Of a stretch of 58,375 bases of DNA, positions 8,067-16,343 are shown in pieces (positions within the stretch are counted from its first letter, which is position 1; each line of letters starts with the position of its first letter). The stretch lies in contig JABSOZ010000015.1 in NCBI GenBank assembly GCA_013215295.1, positions 1 through 58,375 on the forward strand, in the 5' to 3' direction. The position numbers and the translations under genes were made by a program. The notes under the pieces were generated by a model. The model searched no databases. It saw only the letters and a list, made by a program, of their open reading frames with translations, and was not told the DNA's origin. Origin of the DNA: Colwellia sp. (lineage in GTDB: Bacteria > Pseudomonadota > Gammaproteobacteria > Enterobacterales > Alteromonadaceae).

Positions 8067-9743
8067 ATGGTTAAGTTGATGACAAGTTATGTATGCGGTG
8101 ATGCTGATGAACCGCTTATTTATGAAACAATAGGCAATTACTTTGACAATATTGTCGAACGTTTTCCAGCGAATAATGCCTTGATCATACCGTATCAAAA
8201 TATTCATTGGACTTATAAAAAATTCCAACAAGAAGTCAATCGTTTAGCGACAGGCTTGCTTAACTTAGGTATTGCTAAAGGAGATCGTGTTGGTATATGG
8301 GGGCCTAATAGTGTTGAGTGGTGTTTAACGCAATTCGCTACCGCTAAAATCGGTGCCATTATGGTATGCATCAATCCAGCATATCGGGTTTATGAATTAG
8401 AGTACGCATTAAAGAAAGTTGAATGTAAGGCTATTATTACGGCGGAAAGTTTTAAGTCTAGTCAATATTTACGTATGCTACAGGACGTTGCGCCTGAGAT
8501 GTCTTCTCAACTCGCTGAATGTTTACAATTAGCATCTTTTCCGCAATTAGAAATGATTATTCGTATGGGGAGCGATAAAACGTCAGGCATGTTAAATTTT
8601 GATGATGTTTGTAAATTAGGCTCTCAAGAAGATTATGATGAATTGGCGAAGCTCAAAAACATCTTGACGCCTGATGATGCGATTAATATTCAGTTCACCA
8701 GCGGCACCACGGGTACGCCAAAAGGGGCAACATTAACGCATTGTAATATTATCAATAACGCTTATTTATCGGCCAAAGCGATGCGGTTTGATGAAACGGA
8801 TAAGCTTTGCATTCCGGTGCCTTTATACCACTGTTTTGGCATGGTATTAGGTACTTTGCTTTGTGTAACCACAGGCTCTACCGCTGTTTTCCCTAGTGCA
8901 GCTTTTGACCCAAAGGAAACATTAAAAACCATTGAACAGCAAGGATGTACAGCTTTACATGGGGTGCCGACCATGTTTATTACTGAGCTTGAACTCCCTG
9001 ATTTCTCAAAATACAACCTGTCTAGTTTACGTACCGGTATTATGGCCGGTGCCAGTTGTCCGGAAGAAGTGATGAAACGTGTTATGCAGGATATGAATAT
9101 GAAACATATTCTCATCGGTTATGGGCAAACAGAGGTCAGCCCATTAAATCATATTACCCGGCCTGATGATTCCGTTGTTCAACGTATTGAAACTGTTGGC
9201 CGCGTCGTCCCCCGCATTGAAGTTAAAATTGCTGATAGTGAAGGTAGAGTGGTTATTGTTGGTGAAAAAGGGGAAATTTGTACCCGTGGCTATTCCGTTA
9301 TGTTGGGGTACTGGAATGATGAAGAGAAAACCAAAGAAACCATTGATGAGGCGGGGTGGTTACATTCTGGAGACATAGGGGTTATGGATGAAGATGGCTA
9401 CGTACGAGTCGTAGGGCGTACTAAAGATATGGTCATTCGGGGTGGAGAAAATATTTACCCTAGGGAAGTAGAAGAATTTTTATTTACTCATCCTAAAATT
9501 CAAGATGTGCAAGTATTTGGAATTCCTGACAATACCATGGGAGAAGCATTATGCGCTTGGATAAAAGTACAAAGTGACGAGTGTATGGAAGCTGCAGAGG
9601 TAAAGGCATTTTGTGATAACAAGGTCGCGCACTTTAAAGTGCCGCAATATATTAAGTTTGTTGAACATTATCCTATGACAGTTACTGGCAAGGTGCAAAA
9701 ATTTAAAATGAGAGAAGAAATGATTGCAAGCTTAGAAGTGTAG
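8067..9743 (+). CDS. AMP-forming acyl-CoA synthetase (fatty-acid--CoA ligase family)
   Basis: A 558-residue ANL-superfamily enzyme that activates a carboxylic acid to its CoA thioester with ATP. The P-loop FTSGTTGTPKGATLTH is at about residue 210, YGQTE at about 352, and the hinge and C-terminal signatures are GWLHSGDIGVMDEDGYVRVV then GRTKDMVIRGGENIYPREVE. The catalytic lysine lies in VTGKVQKFKMRE near the C-terminus. Length and N-terminal order match medium/short-chain and branched acyl-CoA ligases; the exact acid cannot be read from sequence. With the aldehyde dehydrogenase and PQQ-alcohol dehydrogenase downstream it fits as the activation step of alcohol use. The gene is preceded by regulatory site B. 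Confidence 0.9.
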   Translation: MVKLMTSYVCGDADEPLIYETIGNYFDNIVERFPANNALIIPYQNIHWTYKKFQQEVNRLATGLLNLGIAKGDRVGIWGPNSVEWCLTQFATAKIGAIMVCINPAYRVYELEYALKKVECKAIITAESFKSSQYLRMLQDVAPEMSSQLAECLQLASFPQLEMIIRMGSDKTSGMLNFDDVCKLGSQEDYDELAKLKNILTPDDAINIQFTSGTTGTPKGATLTHCNIINNAYLSAKAMRFDETDKLCIPVPLYHCFGMVLGTLLCVTTGSTAVFPSAAFDPKETLKTIEQQGCTALHGVPTMFITELELPDFSKYNLSSLRTGIMAGASCPEEVMKRVMQDMNMKHILIGYGQTEVSPLNHITRPDDSVVQRIETVGRVVPRIEVKIADSEGRVVIVGEKGEICTRGYSVMLGYWNDEEKTKETIDEAGWLHSGDIGVMDEDGYVRVVGRTKDMVIRGGENIYPREVEEFLFTHPKIQDVQVFGIPDNTMGEALCAWIKVQSDECMEAAEVKAFCDNKVAHFKVPQYIKFVEHYPMTVTGKVQKFKMREEMIASLEV

Positions 9744-9748
9744 ATGGT

Positions 9749-9764
9749 TTCGGAAAGCGGATAG
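9749..9764 (+). promoter_or_regulatory. Candidate AraC/XylS-type site D (TTCG-N6-GGATAG)
   Basis: TTCG GAAAGC GGATAG begins six bases after the ligase stop and ends 87 bases before the AraC start. AGATAAG follows closely, a string also present after sites A and B. The position suggests control of the regulator gene itself. Confidence 0.45.
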
Positions 9765-9851
9765 TCGAGATAAGTAATTACTGCTAATATTAAATATGGG
9801 TTACTAAAACACTAATAATTAAAGCCCACCAATTGTGAGGAAACTCTAGAT

Positions 9852-10760
9852 ATGTTGACAGAACAAGGTAATTTAGCGGTAGATATTATGTCTACCGATA
9901 TTGACGACCAGTCTGTAATGCTTGATGGTTGGGAGCAAAAGTACACTCAACTTGAAACCGGTTCGTTTGAAGCCAAAGCATTCTCTTTAGATATGTCAGA
10001 TGGCAACAATATCTTTCGAAAGAGTACCAATCGACGAATGCATAAGTGTTTTGCTATTCCTGGCAATTTAATAAGACTTGCCGCAGTATTGCCTGGTAGT
10101 GATGTGTCCGTATTTCAGGGGCGAGAAATAATAGCGGGTGACCTGTTTGTATTAAGGCCAGGTATTGAGTTGGAGTTAGCCTGCCATGGTAAGTTTGATG
10201 TTGCAGTAGTTGAATTGGATTCGAATCTTAGTTCTTCTTATATAGAAGACATAGACAACAACCATCTGGAAGGTATAGATGTTTTACCTAAGCAGGCAAC
10301 AAGTGGTTTTGCTGACAAAATAAACACGGCATTTTTACAGAAACAAATGAATGTCGATTTGTTTTCTTCCATGTGTGCACCTGCGGTTCGTGCACTTTGT
10401 TATAATGGGCCCATTGACAATAACAATAACAATAACAATAGCATTGAAGATGTTGTAACTAAAGCAATACATCTTGTTGAACATTGCCTCGATGATCTTG
10501 ATGAACTACCCAAAATACCAGAAATTGCGGCTCACTTAGGTGTTTCAGAGCGCGTACTCGAGTATGCGTTTGCTCGTAGATATGGGGTTTCACCCATCCG
10601 ATATTTTAAATTTATGCGTTTACATTGTGCGCGCCGGGACATTCGTGTTGGAAAGCTCAGTGTCACGGATATCGCAATGAAGTGGGGTTTTAGCCACCTT
10701 GGTCGTTTTTCAGGAATTTACCGCGATACTTTTGGCGAATTACCATCCCATACTAAATAA
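9852..10760 (+). CDS. AraC-family transcriptional regulator of the alcohol module
   Basis: A 302-residue regulator. An N-terminal cupin-like sensing region (about residues 45-130, with VFQGREIIAGDLFVLRPG) is followed by a linker containing seven consecutive Asn (about residues 190-196), then the C-terminal AraC DNA-binding domain. The first helix-turn-helix is IPEIAAHLGVSERVLEYAF and the second LSVTDIAMKWGFSHLGRF, ending FRDT-like YRDTFGELP. The domain order is that of AraC_binding_2-type activators such as those controlling aromatic and alcohol catabolism. It lies between the ligase and the aldehyde dehydrogenase, and TTCG-N6-GG(A/C)TAG sites flank it. It is the best candidate reader of those sites; the inducer is unknown. 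Confidence 0.87.
   Translation: MLTEQGNLAVDIMSTDIDDQSVMLDGWEQKYTQLETGSFEAKAFSLDMSDGNNIFRKSTNRRMHKCFAIPGNLIRLAAVLPGSDVSVFQGREIIAGDLFVLRPGIELELACHGKFDVAVVELDSNLSSSYIEDIDNNHLEGIDVLPKQATSGFADKINTAFLQKQMNVDLFSSMCAPAVRALCYNGPIDNNNNNNNSIEDVVTKAIHLVEHCLDDLDELPKIPEIAAHLGVSERVLEYAFARRYGVSPIRYFKFMRLHCARRDIRVGKLSVTDIAMKWGFSHLGRFSGIYRDTFGELPSHTK
10419..10439 (+). repeat. AATAAC hexanucleotide microsatellite inside the AraC gene
   Basis: Three and a half copies of AATAAC encode the poly-Asn linker. Gain or loss of whole units keeps the frame and would only change linker length. Confidence 0.8.
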
Positions 10761-11318
10761 CCTGAACTCTGGATAAGCAGCACTTGCTCAATATTCCCTT
10801 TAACTCTGAGAATCGAATCAATTGAAACATTGATAGAGTATATAGCTACTTAATCTTGTAAATTTTATTCTTAACAATTTAGGTTGATGTTTTTACTTAA
10901 ACATCAAGTACTCATTATCCTGAGTTCAGGTTAAATATGTTTTTACTTCTTTTAAACACACTTCTAGTGCAAAAAATAGTTATCTTAATGTTCTTCCCTT
11001 AAAACGGCTCTTCTGGCTTTTAACGCTATTTAATTGTTTCTGTAACGCCTGTCATACTTTTTAATTCATTATAAAACTCAACGTATAAATTTAATTTGAC
11101 ATAAAAATCAATACTATATGTGGTTGGTTGTCTGTAACCATTTCTTTAAAATATTAAGTTTAATTATATTTAATTTATTCGGGAAATGGATAGTTCGAGT
11201 TTATTAAAGTGTATAGATTGAACTTAGTCCATCTGTAAGCATGCAGATTTATTACATAGCCAATCGAAAACAATTTGTAAGAATTTAGTTTTCGTTATCT
11301 GAAATAGGAGAAGATAAA
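10761..11318. other. Intergenic region upstream of the aldehyde dehydrogenase
   Basis: About 560 AT-rich bases without a gene. A perfect 9-bp hairpin, TTGATGTTT (10884-10892)/AAACATCAA (10899-10907), may end the AraC transcript although no T-run follows. A short palindrome CCTGAGTTCAGG is at 10919-10930. Regulatory site C is at 11178-11193. Confidence 0.45.
11178..11193 (+). promoter_or_regulatory. Candidate AraC/XylS-type site C (TTCG-N6-GGATAG)
   Basis: TTCG GGAAAT GGATAG, 126 bases before the aldehyde dehydrogenase start. The flanking sequence differs from copies A and B, so the conserved core here is not explained by recent duplication. Confidence 0.45.
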
Positions 11319-12725
11319 TTGTCGAATTACAAAATGTTAATAGCAGGCAAACTTGTTGAAGGGAACACAACTTTAGATGTAATTAACCCTGCCAATGAAG
11401 AAGTTTTCGCAACTGTACCTAGAGCAAATCAAGAAAATGTGATGACTGCGATCGCGGCAGCAAAAAGTGCACAACAATTATGGAAGAATGTCGCAGAATC
11501 AGAGCGAAGAGTTGTTGTGAATAAAATCGCAGATGCTATAGCTGAAAATGCTGAAGAACTTGCCAAGGTTATAACTTTAGAGCAAGGCAAAGTATTAGAC
11601 TTTGCTCGCATGGAAGTTCAATTTGCTGAAGCTTTTTGTCGTTCATTAGCGTCACATGAGTTTCCCGTTACCGTGTTAGAAGAAACTGAAACTAATCGAG
11701 TTGAAGAACATCGAAATCCGCTTGGCGTTGTTGCTGCGATTATTCCTTGGAATTTTCCATTATTGATTGCGGTATATAAGTTATCTCCTGCGTTGGTAAC
11801 GGGTAATGCCATCATTTTAAAGCCTGCGCCAACCACGCCTGTTTCATCACTTTTGTTGGGACAGATTATTGCTGACATCGTGCCAAAAGGTTTAGTCAGT
11901 ATTATTGTTGATAATAATGATTTAGGTCCGGTGCTAACGTCTCATCCAGATATTGCAAAAATTTCGTTTACCGGCTCCACACCTACCGGTAAAGCTATTA
12001 TGAAGAATGCGGCTGATACTATGAAGCGCTTAACGCTTGAGCTTGGTGGTAATGATGCAGCAATCGTGCTTGATGATGCCGATGCAAAAACAATTGCACC
12101 GGGTATATTTTTTAGTGCATTTATCAATAGTGGTCAAGTCTGTATAGCCCTTAAACGGTTATACGTTCATGAGTCAGTATATGACGAACTATGTGATGAA
12201 ATAGCAACCTTAGCAAAAGGTGCTGTTGTTGGTAATGGCATGGAAGAAGGGGTTCAATTTGGACCTGTTCAGAATAAGGTTCAATACGAAAAAGTATTAT
12301 CTTATATCGCCGAAGGTAAAGCTCAAGGTACCGTGATAGCCGGCGGGGACGCACCACATCAGCCTGGTTATGTTATTCCTTTAACGGTTATTAAAGATTT
12401 GAAAGATGGTTGTAGCTTAGTTGATGAAGAACCCTTTGGTCCTGTACTTCCAATTATTAAATATTCTGATTTAGACGAAGTATTAGCCAATGCAAATAAC
12501 AGCAAAATGGGCTTAGGTGGTTCTGTTTGGTCATCTAACCTTGATAGAGCTTTAAAAGTGGCTGCTCAGTTAGAAACAGGCACAGTGTGGATCAATCAAC
12601 ATTGTGCTTTTGGACCGCAAATACATATGGCACCAGCTAAAGAATCTGGTATAGGTGCTGAATGGGGCAAGGAAGGGGTTAAAGAATTTACTGCTTGTAA
12701 AATCATTAACATTAATAAGGCGTAG
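11319..12725 (+). CDS. NAD(P)-dependent aldehyde dehydrogenase
   Basis: A 468-residue ALDH-superfamily enzyme oxidising an aldehyde to the acid. Visible marks are PWNFPLL (cofactor/Rossmann region), SFTGSTPTGK, the general base in LELGGND (Glu241) and the catalytic Cys in NSGQVCIALKR (Cys275), followed by EEPFGPVLP. The start is TTG at 11319, chosen because AGGAG lies 8 bases upstream and no ATG precedes the conserved N-terminus. It is a cytoplasmic enzyme by lack of a signal peptide, so it would receive aldehyde made in the periplasm by the PQQ-dehydrogenase. Site C in its promoter suggests co-regulation with the ligase. The aldehyde substrate cannot be told from sequence. Confidence 0.92.
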   Translation: MSNYKMLIAGKLVEGNTTLDVINPANEEVFATVPRANQENVMTAIAAAKSAQQLWKNVAESERRVVVNKIADAIAENAEELAKVITLEQGKVLDFARMEVQFAEAFCRSLASHEFPVTVLEETETNRVEEHRNPLGVVAAIIPWNFPLLIAVYKLSPALVTGNAIILKPAPTTPVSSLLLGQIIADIVPKGLVSIIVDNNDLGPVLTSHPDIAKISFTGSTPTGKAIMKNAADTMKRLTLELGGNDAAIVLDDADAKTIAPGIFFSAFINSGQVCIALKRLYVHESVYDELCDEIATLAKGAVVGNGMEEGVQFGPVQNKVQYEKVLSYIAEGKAQGTVIAGGDAPHQPGYVIPLTVIKDLKDGCSLVDEEPFGPVLPIIKYSDLDEVLANANNSKMGLGGSVWSSNLDRALKVAAQLETGTVWINQHCAFGPQIHMAPAKESGIGAEWGKEGVKEFTACKIININKA

Positions 12726-12805
12726 ACCTTATGTAAACCTGGCTTTTTAGTTTAATGCGACGAAGCTGAACTTTAATTATTACAACAGAATAAAAGGTTA
12801 ATAAC

Positions 12806-13738
12806 ATGAATACTAATACTAATACTATAAAAGCAAAAGTTTGTGGTTATTTTTCTAAAAAAAGAAAGTCTCGCACTGTACAACTAAGTACTTTAGTTTT
12901 AAGTACTATGCTGTGTCACTCCGCTTTAGCCGTCGATGTCGATGCGGGTGATTACACCGCTTTGCCAGCGGGTACAAATTTAGCACTTGCTTACTATCAA
13001 ACCGCATCACGCGATGAGTTGTTTGGTAATGGCAACGAGGTTGATGGTCAATTTGATTTTGCCTCAAATGTGGGGATATTGCGTGGTGTTCATTTCATGG
13101 AGTTAGGGGGCTACATTGTTGACCCTCAATTTTTACTGCCATTTGGCTCTCTAGAAGCCGACAAAGACATTGCTGCATTGGGTGAAGAAAATGGTACGGG
13201 TGACCTGATCCTTGCCGCAACAGTTTGGTTAATAAATAAACCTGAAGACAACACATATTTCGGTATTACGCCTTATATATACCTACCTACAGGTACATAT
13301 GATAATGAGAAAGCGCTTAATCTTGGTGAAAATCGGTATAAATTCGTTTTACAAGCAGGATATATCACCAGTCTAACTGATGACATCTCCTTTGATCTAG
13401 TGGCCGATTTTATGATGTACGGTGAAAATGATGAATTTGGCGCAAACAAAATATCGATGAAACAGGAAGCCTCTTTTCAGCTACAGGCATTCCTTCGTTA
13501 TAATATGAATCCAACTTGGGACTTTAGAGTGGGCTTGTCGAAATCTTGGGGCGGTGAAACAGAAGTCGATGGAGTTAAAATGAATGATGAGCCAGAGGTT
13601 ACCAAAATGAGTATAGGTACGACGCACTTTATCACACCCTCCATACAGCTTGCGGCGACTTTTGGGCGAGACCTAGCTGTTGAAAATGGCTTTAGTGAAG
13701 ATAGTCGATTTAACCTTCGAATTTTGAAAGTATTTTAA
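12806..13738 (+). CDS. Outer-membrane channel-like protein (MetA-pathway/phenol-degradation transporter type)
   Basis: A 310-residue exported protein. A long basic N-terminus (KKRKSR) precedes a hydrophobic segment LSTLVLSTMLCHSALA at about residues 27-42, ending at a likely signal-peptidase I site (ALA-VD). The mature part is beta-rich with alternating aromatic strands (YIYLPTGTYDNEK, FRVGLSKSWGGETEVDG) and ends in FNLRILKVF with a terminal Phe, as outer-membrane barrels do. The pattern fits the MetA_phenol/SphA family, often encoded next to oxidation genes for hydrophobic substrates or alcohols. Likely role: admit the alcohol across the outer membrane (inference). The family assignment is from memory of motifs. 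AATACT is repeated three times right after the start codon (12809-12826). Confidence 0.7.
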   Translation: MNTNTNTIKAKVCGYFSKKRKSRTVQLSTLVLSTMLCHSALAVDVDAGDYTALPAGTNLALAYYQTASRDELFGNGNEVDGQFDFASNVGILRGVHFMELGGYIVDPQFLLPFGSLEADKDIAALGEENGTGDLILAATVWLINKPEDNTYFGITPYIYLPTGTYDNEKALNLGENRYKFVLQAGYITSLTDDISFDLVADFMMYGENDEFGANKISMKQEASFQLQAFLRYNMNPTWDFRVGLSKSWGGETEVDGVKMNDEPEVTKMSIGTTHFITPSIQLAATFGRDLAVENGFSEDSRFNLRILKVF

Positions 13739-13752
13739 AGCTCATTAGCTAT

Positions 13753-13780
13753 CCTTCTGAGATAGAAGGCATTTTATTTT
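13753..13780 (+). terminator. Weak hairpin terminator/attenuator after the porin gene
   Basis: CCTTCT (13753-13758)/AGAAGG (13764-13769) with a 5-base loop is followed by a T-rich tract (ATTTTATTTT). It could partly end transcription before the PQQ-dehydrogenase or act as a processing hairpin. Confidence 0.45.
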
Positions 13781-13815
13781 AATTCTCAACAGACAGCCGT
13801 CTAAAGGTAGAAGTC

Positions 13816-15906
13816 ATGTTAAGTAATAAACTGAGAAAACATATGTTAATTGGCGCAATATTTTGTGCGACGTCAATTTCTACAACACTTTTCGCTTTTG
13901 AAAATACGCAAGTGAATGAAAAATATATCATGCAAAACATGGAGACCGGTAAAGACTGGGCTGAGCATGGTTTCGATTACAGTGGTTCTCGATTCAGTCC
14001 ACTGAATCAAATTACCACCAAGAACGTTGGAGACCTTGGCTTAGCTTGGTCTTATGACCTTGAGTCGACACGTGGTGTCGAAGCTACACCTATCGTGGTT
14101 AAAGGGGTGATGTATGTTACAGCCTCTTGGAGTGTAGTCCATGCGGTAGATGTTAGAACGGGTCAGAAAATTTGGACCTATGACCCAAAAGTTCCTCGTG
14201 ATACTGCGAGCAAGGCTTGTTGTGATGTGGTTAACCGTGGCGTAGCTCTCCATGAAGGCAATGTTTTTGTCGCCTCATTAGACGGTCGCCTGATAGCGTT
14301 AAATGCGAAGACCGGTAAGGTTGTTTGGGAGAAGAACACCATCGATGATAATGACGGTGCTTACACTAGCACTGGCGCGCCGAGGGTCTATCGCGGTAAA
14401 GTCATTATTGGTAATGGTGGTGCTGAATTTGGCGTTCGAGGCTACATCACAGCCTATGACGCTAAAACCGGCAAGAAAGAATGGCGTTGGTTCACCGTGC
14501 CAGGTGACCCATCAAAGCCTTTTGAAAACAAAGCGATGGAGCATGCTGCAACCACGTGGGACCCGTCCGCTAAATATTGGACTGTCGGCGGTGGTGGGAC
14601 CGTTTGGAATAGCATGGTCTTTGATCCAGAATTAAACCTCATGTACATCGGGGTGGGTAACCCTTCACCTTGGTCATTCCTTAAACGCAGCCCCGGCGGC
14701 GGTGATAATTTATATACTGGTTCTGTGGTAGCTCTCAATCCTGAAACCGGCGAGTATGTTTGGCATTATCAAGAAACACCTGGAGACAGCTGGGACTATA
14801 CTTCTACACAAGATATGATCCTTACTGATCTAAAAATTAAAGGTAAAAAACGCAAGGTTTTACTGCATGCACCTAAAAATGGTTTCTTCTTTGTTATTGA
14901 TAGAGTGACTGGTGAGTTTATTTCAGCGGAAAACTTCGTTGACGTAAACTGGGCTACCGGTTATGACAAAAATGGTCGTCCGATGATCACTGATGCAGTT
15001 AGACATGCCACCGACGCCTACGATATAGTCCCAGGTCCTTTCGGCGGTCATAACTGGCATTCAATGTCATTCAGTCCAAAAACAGGTCTGGCTTATTTCC
15101 CTGCCCAGAACGTGCCAATTGTCATGTCAGAAGATCCTAACTGGTCTGAAGTGGGTAGTAACAAACCTGGACAACCAATGAGTGGCATGGGCTGGAATAC
15201 TGGTATTCTACTAAATACTACACCTCCTACAAGTAAACCATTTGGTCGTTTACTTGCCTGGGATCCAGTGAAGCAGAAAGAAGCATGGCGTTATGAGCAT
15301 GTTGCCCCTTGGAATGGCGGAACGTTAGTTACTGCGGGTAATTTGGTTTTCCAAGGCACAGCTGATGCACGCTTAATGGCGTTTAATGCCAATACGGGTG
15401 AAGTGGTATGGCAGTCGCCAATGGGGACTGGCGTCATCGCAGCTCCGATTAGTTATGAAGTAGACGGCGAACAATATATCTCTATTGCTGTCGGCTGGGG
15501 TGGTGTATTTGGTTTAATGATCCGTGCTACTGAACTTGCAACGCCAGGAACGGTTTATACCTTCAAGCTAGGCGGTAAAGCTAAAAAGCCAGGGTTTGTT
15601 GATTACCAAATGGGTAATCTGATAGAAGGTGTTAAATATAAGGCTGAAGATGTACCAGAAGGAACAGCGTTATACGTTAGTAACTGTGTTTTTTGTCATG
15701 GCGTACCAGGAGTCGATAGAGGCGGTGTTATTCCCAATCTAGGTTATGTAAATAAACATAACATCATAAACTTAGATAAGTTCGTCTTCAAAGGACCTTT
15801 CATGAATCGTGGCATGCCTGATTTTACTGGAAAACTTAGCATCTCCGATGTTGAAAAAATTAAAGCCTTTATACAAGGTACTGCTGACGCAATACGACCA
15901 AAATAG
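13816..15906 (+). CDS. Quinohemoprotein (PQQ and heme c) alcohol dehydrogenase, type II
   Basis: A 696-residue periplasmic enzyme that oxidises alcohols to aldehydes. A signal peptide occupies about residues 1-28. The eight-bladed PQQ propeller follows, with the vicinal disulfide pair Cys135-Cys136 (SKACCDVVNRG) that packs on PQQ, and the catalytic Asp in DSWDYTSTQ (about residue 327). Repeated WxxD/GxxxW-type docking segments are seen (GQKIWTYDPK, GKVVWEKN, GEYVWHYQ, GEVVWQSP). The C-terminal ~90 residues are a fused cytochrome c with CVFCH at residues 624-628 and a likely axial Met in NRGMPDF. Fusion of the heme domain defines type II soluble quinohemoproteins rather than the ExaA/methanol-dehydrogenase type. 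PQQ synthesis genes follow directly. The substrate range is unknown. Confidence 0.95.
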   Translation: MLSNKLRKHMLIGAIFCATSISTTLFAFENTQVNEKYIMQNMETGKDWAEHGFDYSGSRFSPLNQITTKNVGDLGLAWSYDLESTRGVEATPIVVKGVMYVTASWSVVHAVDVRTGQKIWTYDPKVPRDTASKACCDVVNRGVALHEGNVFVASLDGRLIALNAKTGKVVWEKNTIDDNDGAYTSTGAPRVYRGKVIIGNGGAEFGVRGYITAYDAKTGKKEWRWFTVPGDPSKPFENKAMEHAATTWDPSAKYWTVGGGGTVWNSMVFDPELNLMYIGVGNPSPWSFLKRSPGGGDNLYTGSVVALNPETGEYVWHYQETPGDSWDYTSTQDMILTDLKIKGKKRKVLLHAPKNGFFFVIDRVTGEFISAENFVDVNWATGYDKNGRPMITDAVRHATDAYDIVPGPFGGHNWHSMSFSPKTGLAYFPAQNVPIVMSEDPNWSEVGSNKPGQPMSGMGWNTGILLNTTPPTSKPFGRLLAWDPVKQKEAWRYEHVAPWNGGTLVTAGNLVFQGTADARLMAFNANTGEVVWQSPMGTGVIAAPISYEVDGEQYISIAVGWGGVFGLMIRATELATPGTVYTFKLGGKAKKPGFVDYQMGNLIEGVKYKAEDVPEGTALYVSNCVFCHGVPGVDRGGVIPNLGYVNKHNIINLDKFVFKGPFMNRGMPDFTGKLSISDVEKIKAFIQGTADAIRPK

Positions 15907-15998
15907 CGATTAATGATGGCATCACTGTTACCCAATGATTATATGTTTGGACAGCAGTGTAAATGAACAGAACTAATGACAACATGCAGGAGGTTAAT

Positions 15999-16070
15999 AT
16001 GTGGACTAAACCAAATTATGAAGAGATACGTTTAGGTTTTGAAGTAACACTTTATATCAGCCATCGTTAA
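15999..16070 (+). CDS. pqqA: PQQ precursor peptide PqqA, first copy
   Basis: A 23-residue peptide, MWTKPNYEEIRLGFEVTLY then ISHR. It carries the Glu-x3-Tyr pair (E15 and Y19) that PqqE crosslinks to start pyrroloquinoline quinone synthesis. The ribosome site AGGAGG lies seven bases before the ATG. It is 92 bases after the alcohol dehydrogenase stop. The length is the family norm, and the conserved tryptophan-lysine start and the EVTLY core leave no doubt. A second nearly identical copy follows. An inverted repeat ATCAGCC/GGCTGAT (16056-16062/16077-16083) overlaps the end of this gene. Confidence 0.93.
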   Translation: MWTKPNYEEIRLGFEVTLYISHR

Positions 16071-16135
16071 AACTGCGGCTGATGATAATTATTAATGACA
16101 ACCAATTTTTAATAACAGCAAACGAGGAGACTATT

Positions 16136-16207
16136 ATGTGGACTAAACCAAACTTTGAAGAAATACGATTAGGTTTTGAAGTAACACTCTATATCAGTAA
16201 CCGTTAG
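16136..16207 (+). CDS. pqqA: PQQ precursor peptide PqqA, second copy
   Basis: A 23-residue peptide differing from the first copy at only two residues (Phe for Tyr7, Asn for His22). The ribosome site GAGGAG precedes the ATG. Both the crosslinked Glu and Tyr are kept, so it should be a working substrate for PqqE. Tyr7 of copy one is replaced by Phe, which leaves a single tyrosine and therefore no ambiguity in the crosslink. The tandem copies probably raise precursor dosage, since each PQQ consumes one peptide. A strong hairpin follows before pqqB. Confidence 0.93.
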   Translation: MWTKPNFEEIRLGFEVTLYISNR

Positions 16208-16269
16208 AACAGTTAGCCTTATATCTTGTAACTGATAGAGATGTTAAGGCTGTAAGATTAAGCTACTAA

Positions 16270-16299
16270 CCCTCGTTAACTGTATCTAGTTAACGAGGG
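16270..16299 (+). terminator. Perfect hairpin between pqqA and pqqB (attenuator or mRNA stabiliser)
   Basis: CCCTCGTTAAC (16270-16280) pairs perfectly over 11 bases with GTTAACGAGGG (16289-16299) around an 8-base loop. There is no T-run after it, so it is more likely a partial stop or a 3'-protecting stem that lets the short pqqA message accumulate over pqqBCDE. That behaviour is known for pqq operons in other bacteria; here it is inferred. Confidence 0.7.
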
Positions 16300-16343
16300 G
16301 ATAGAGCATTACTTAACGACAACAGTTTATCTTGTAGGTACTT

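Noticed and set aside
13743-13770. GGATAG on the minus strand before the PQQ-dehydrogenase
   Set aside because: The four bases at the N6 distance are TATC, not TTCG, and the sequence is better explained as a hairpin terminator.
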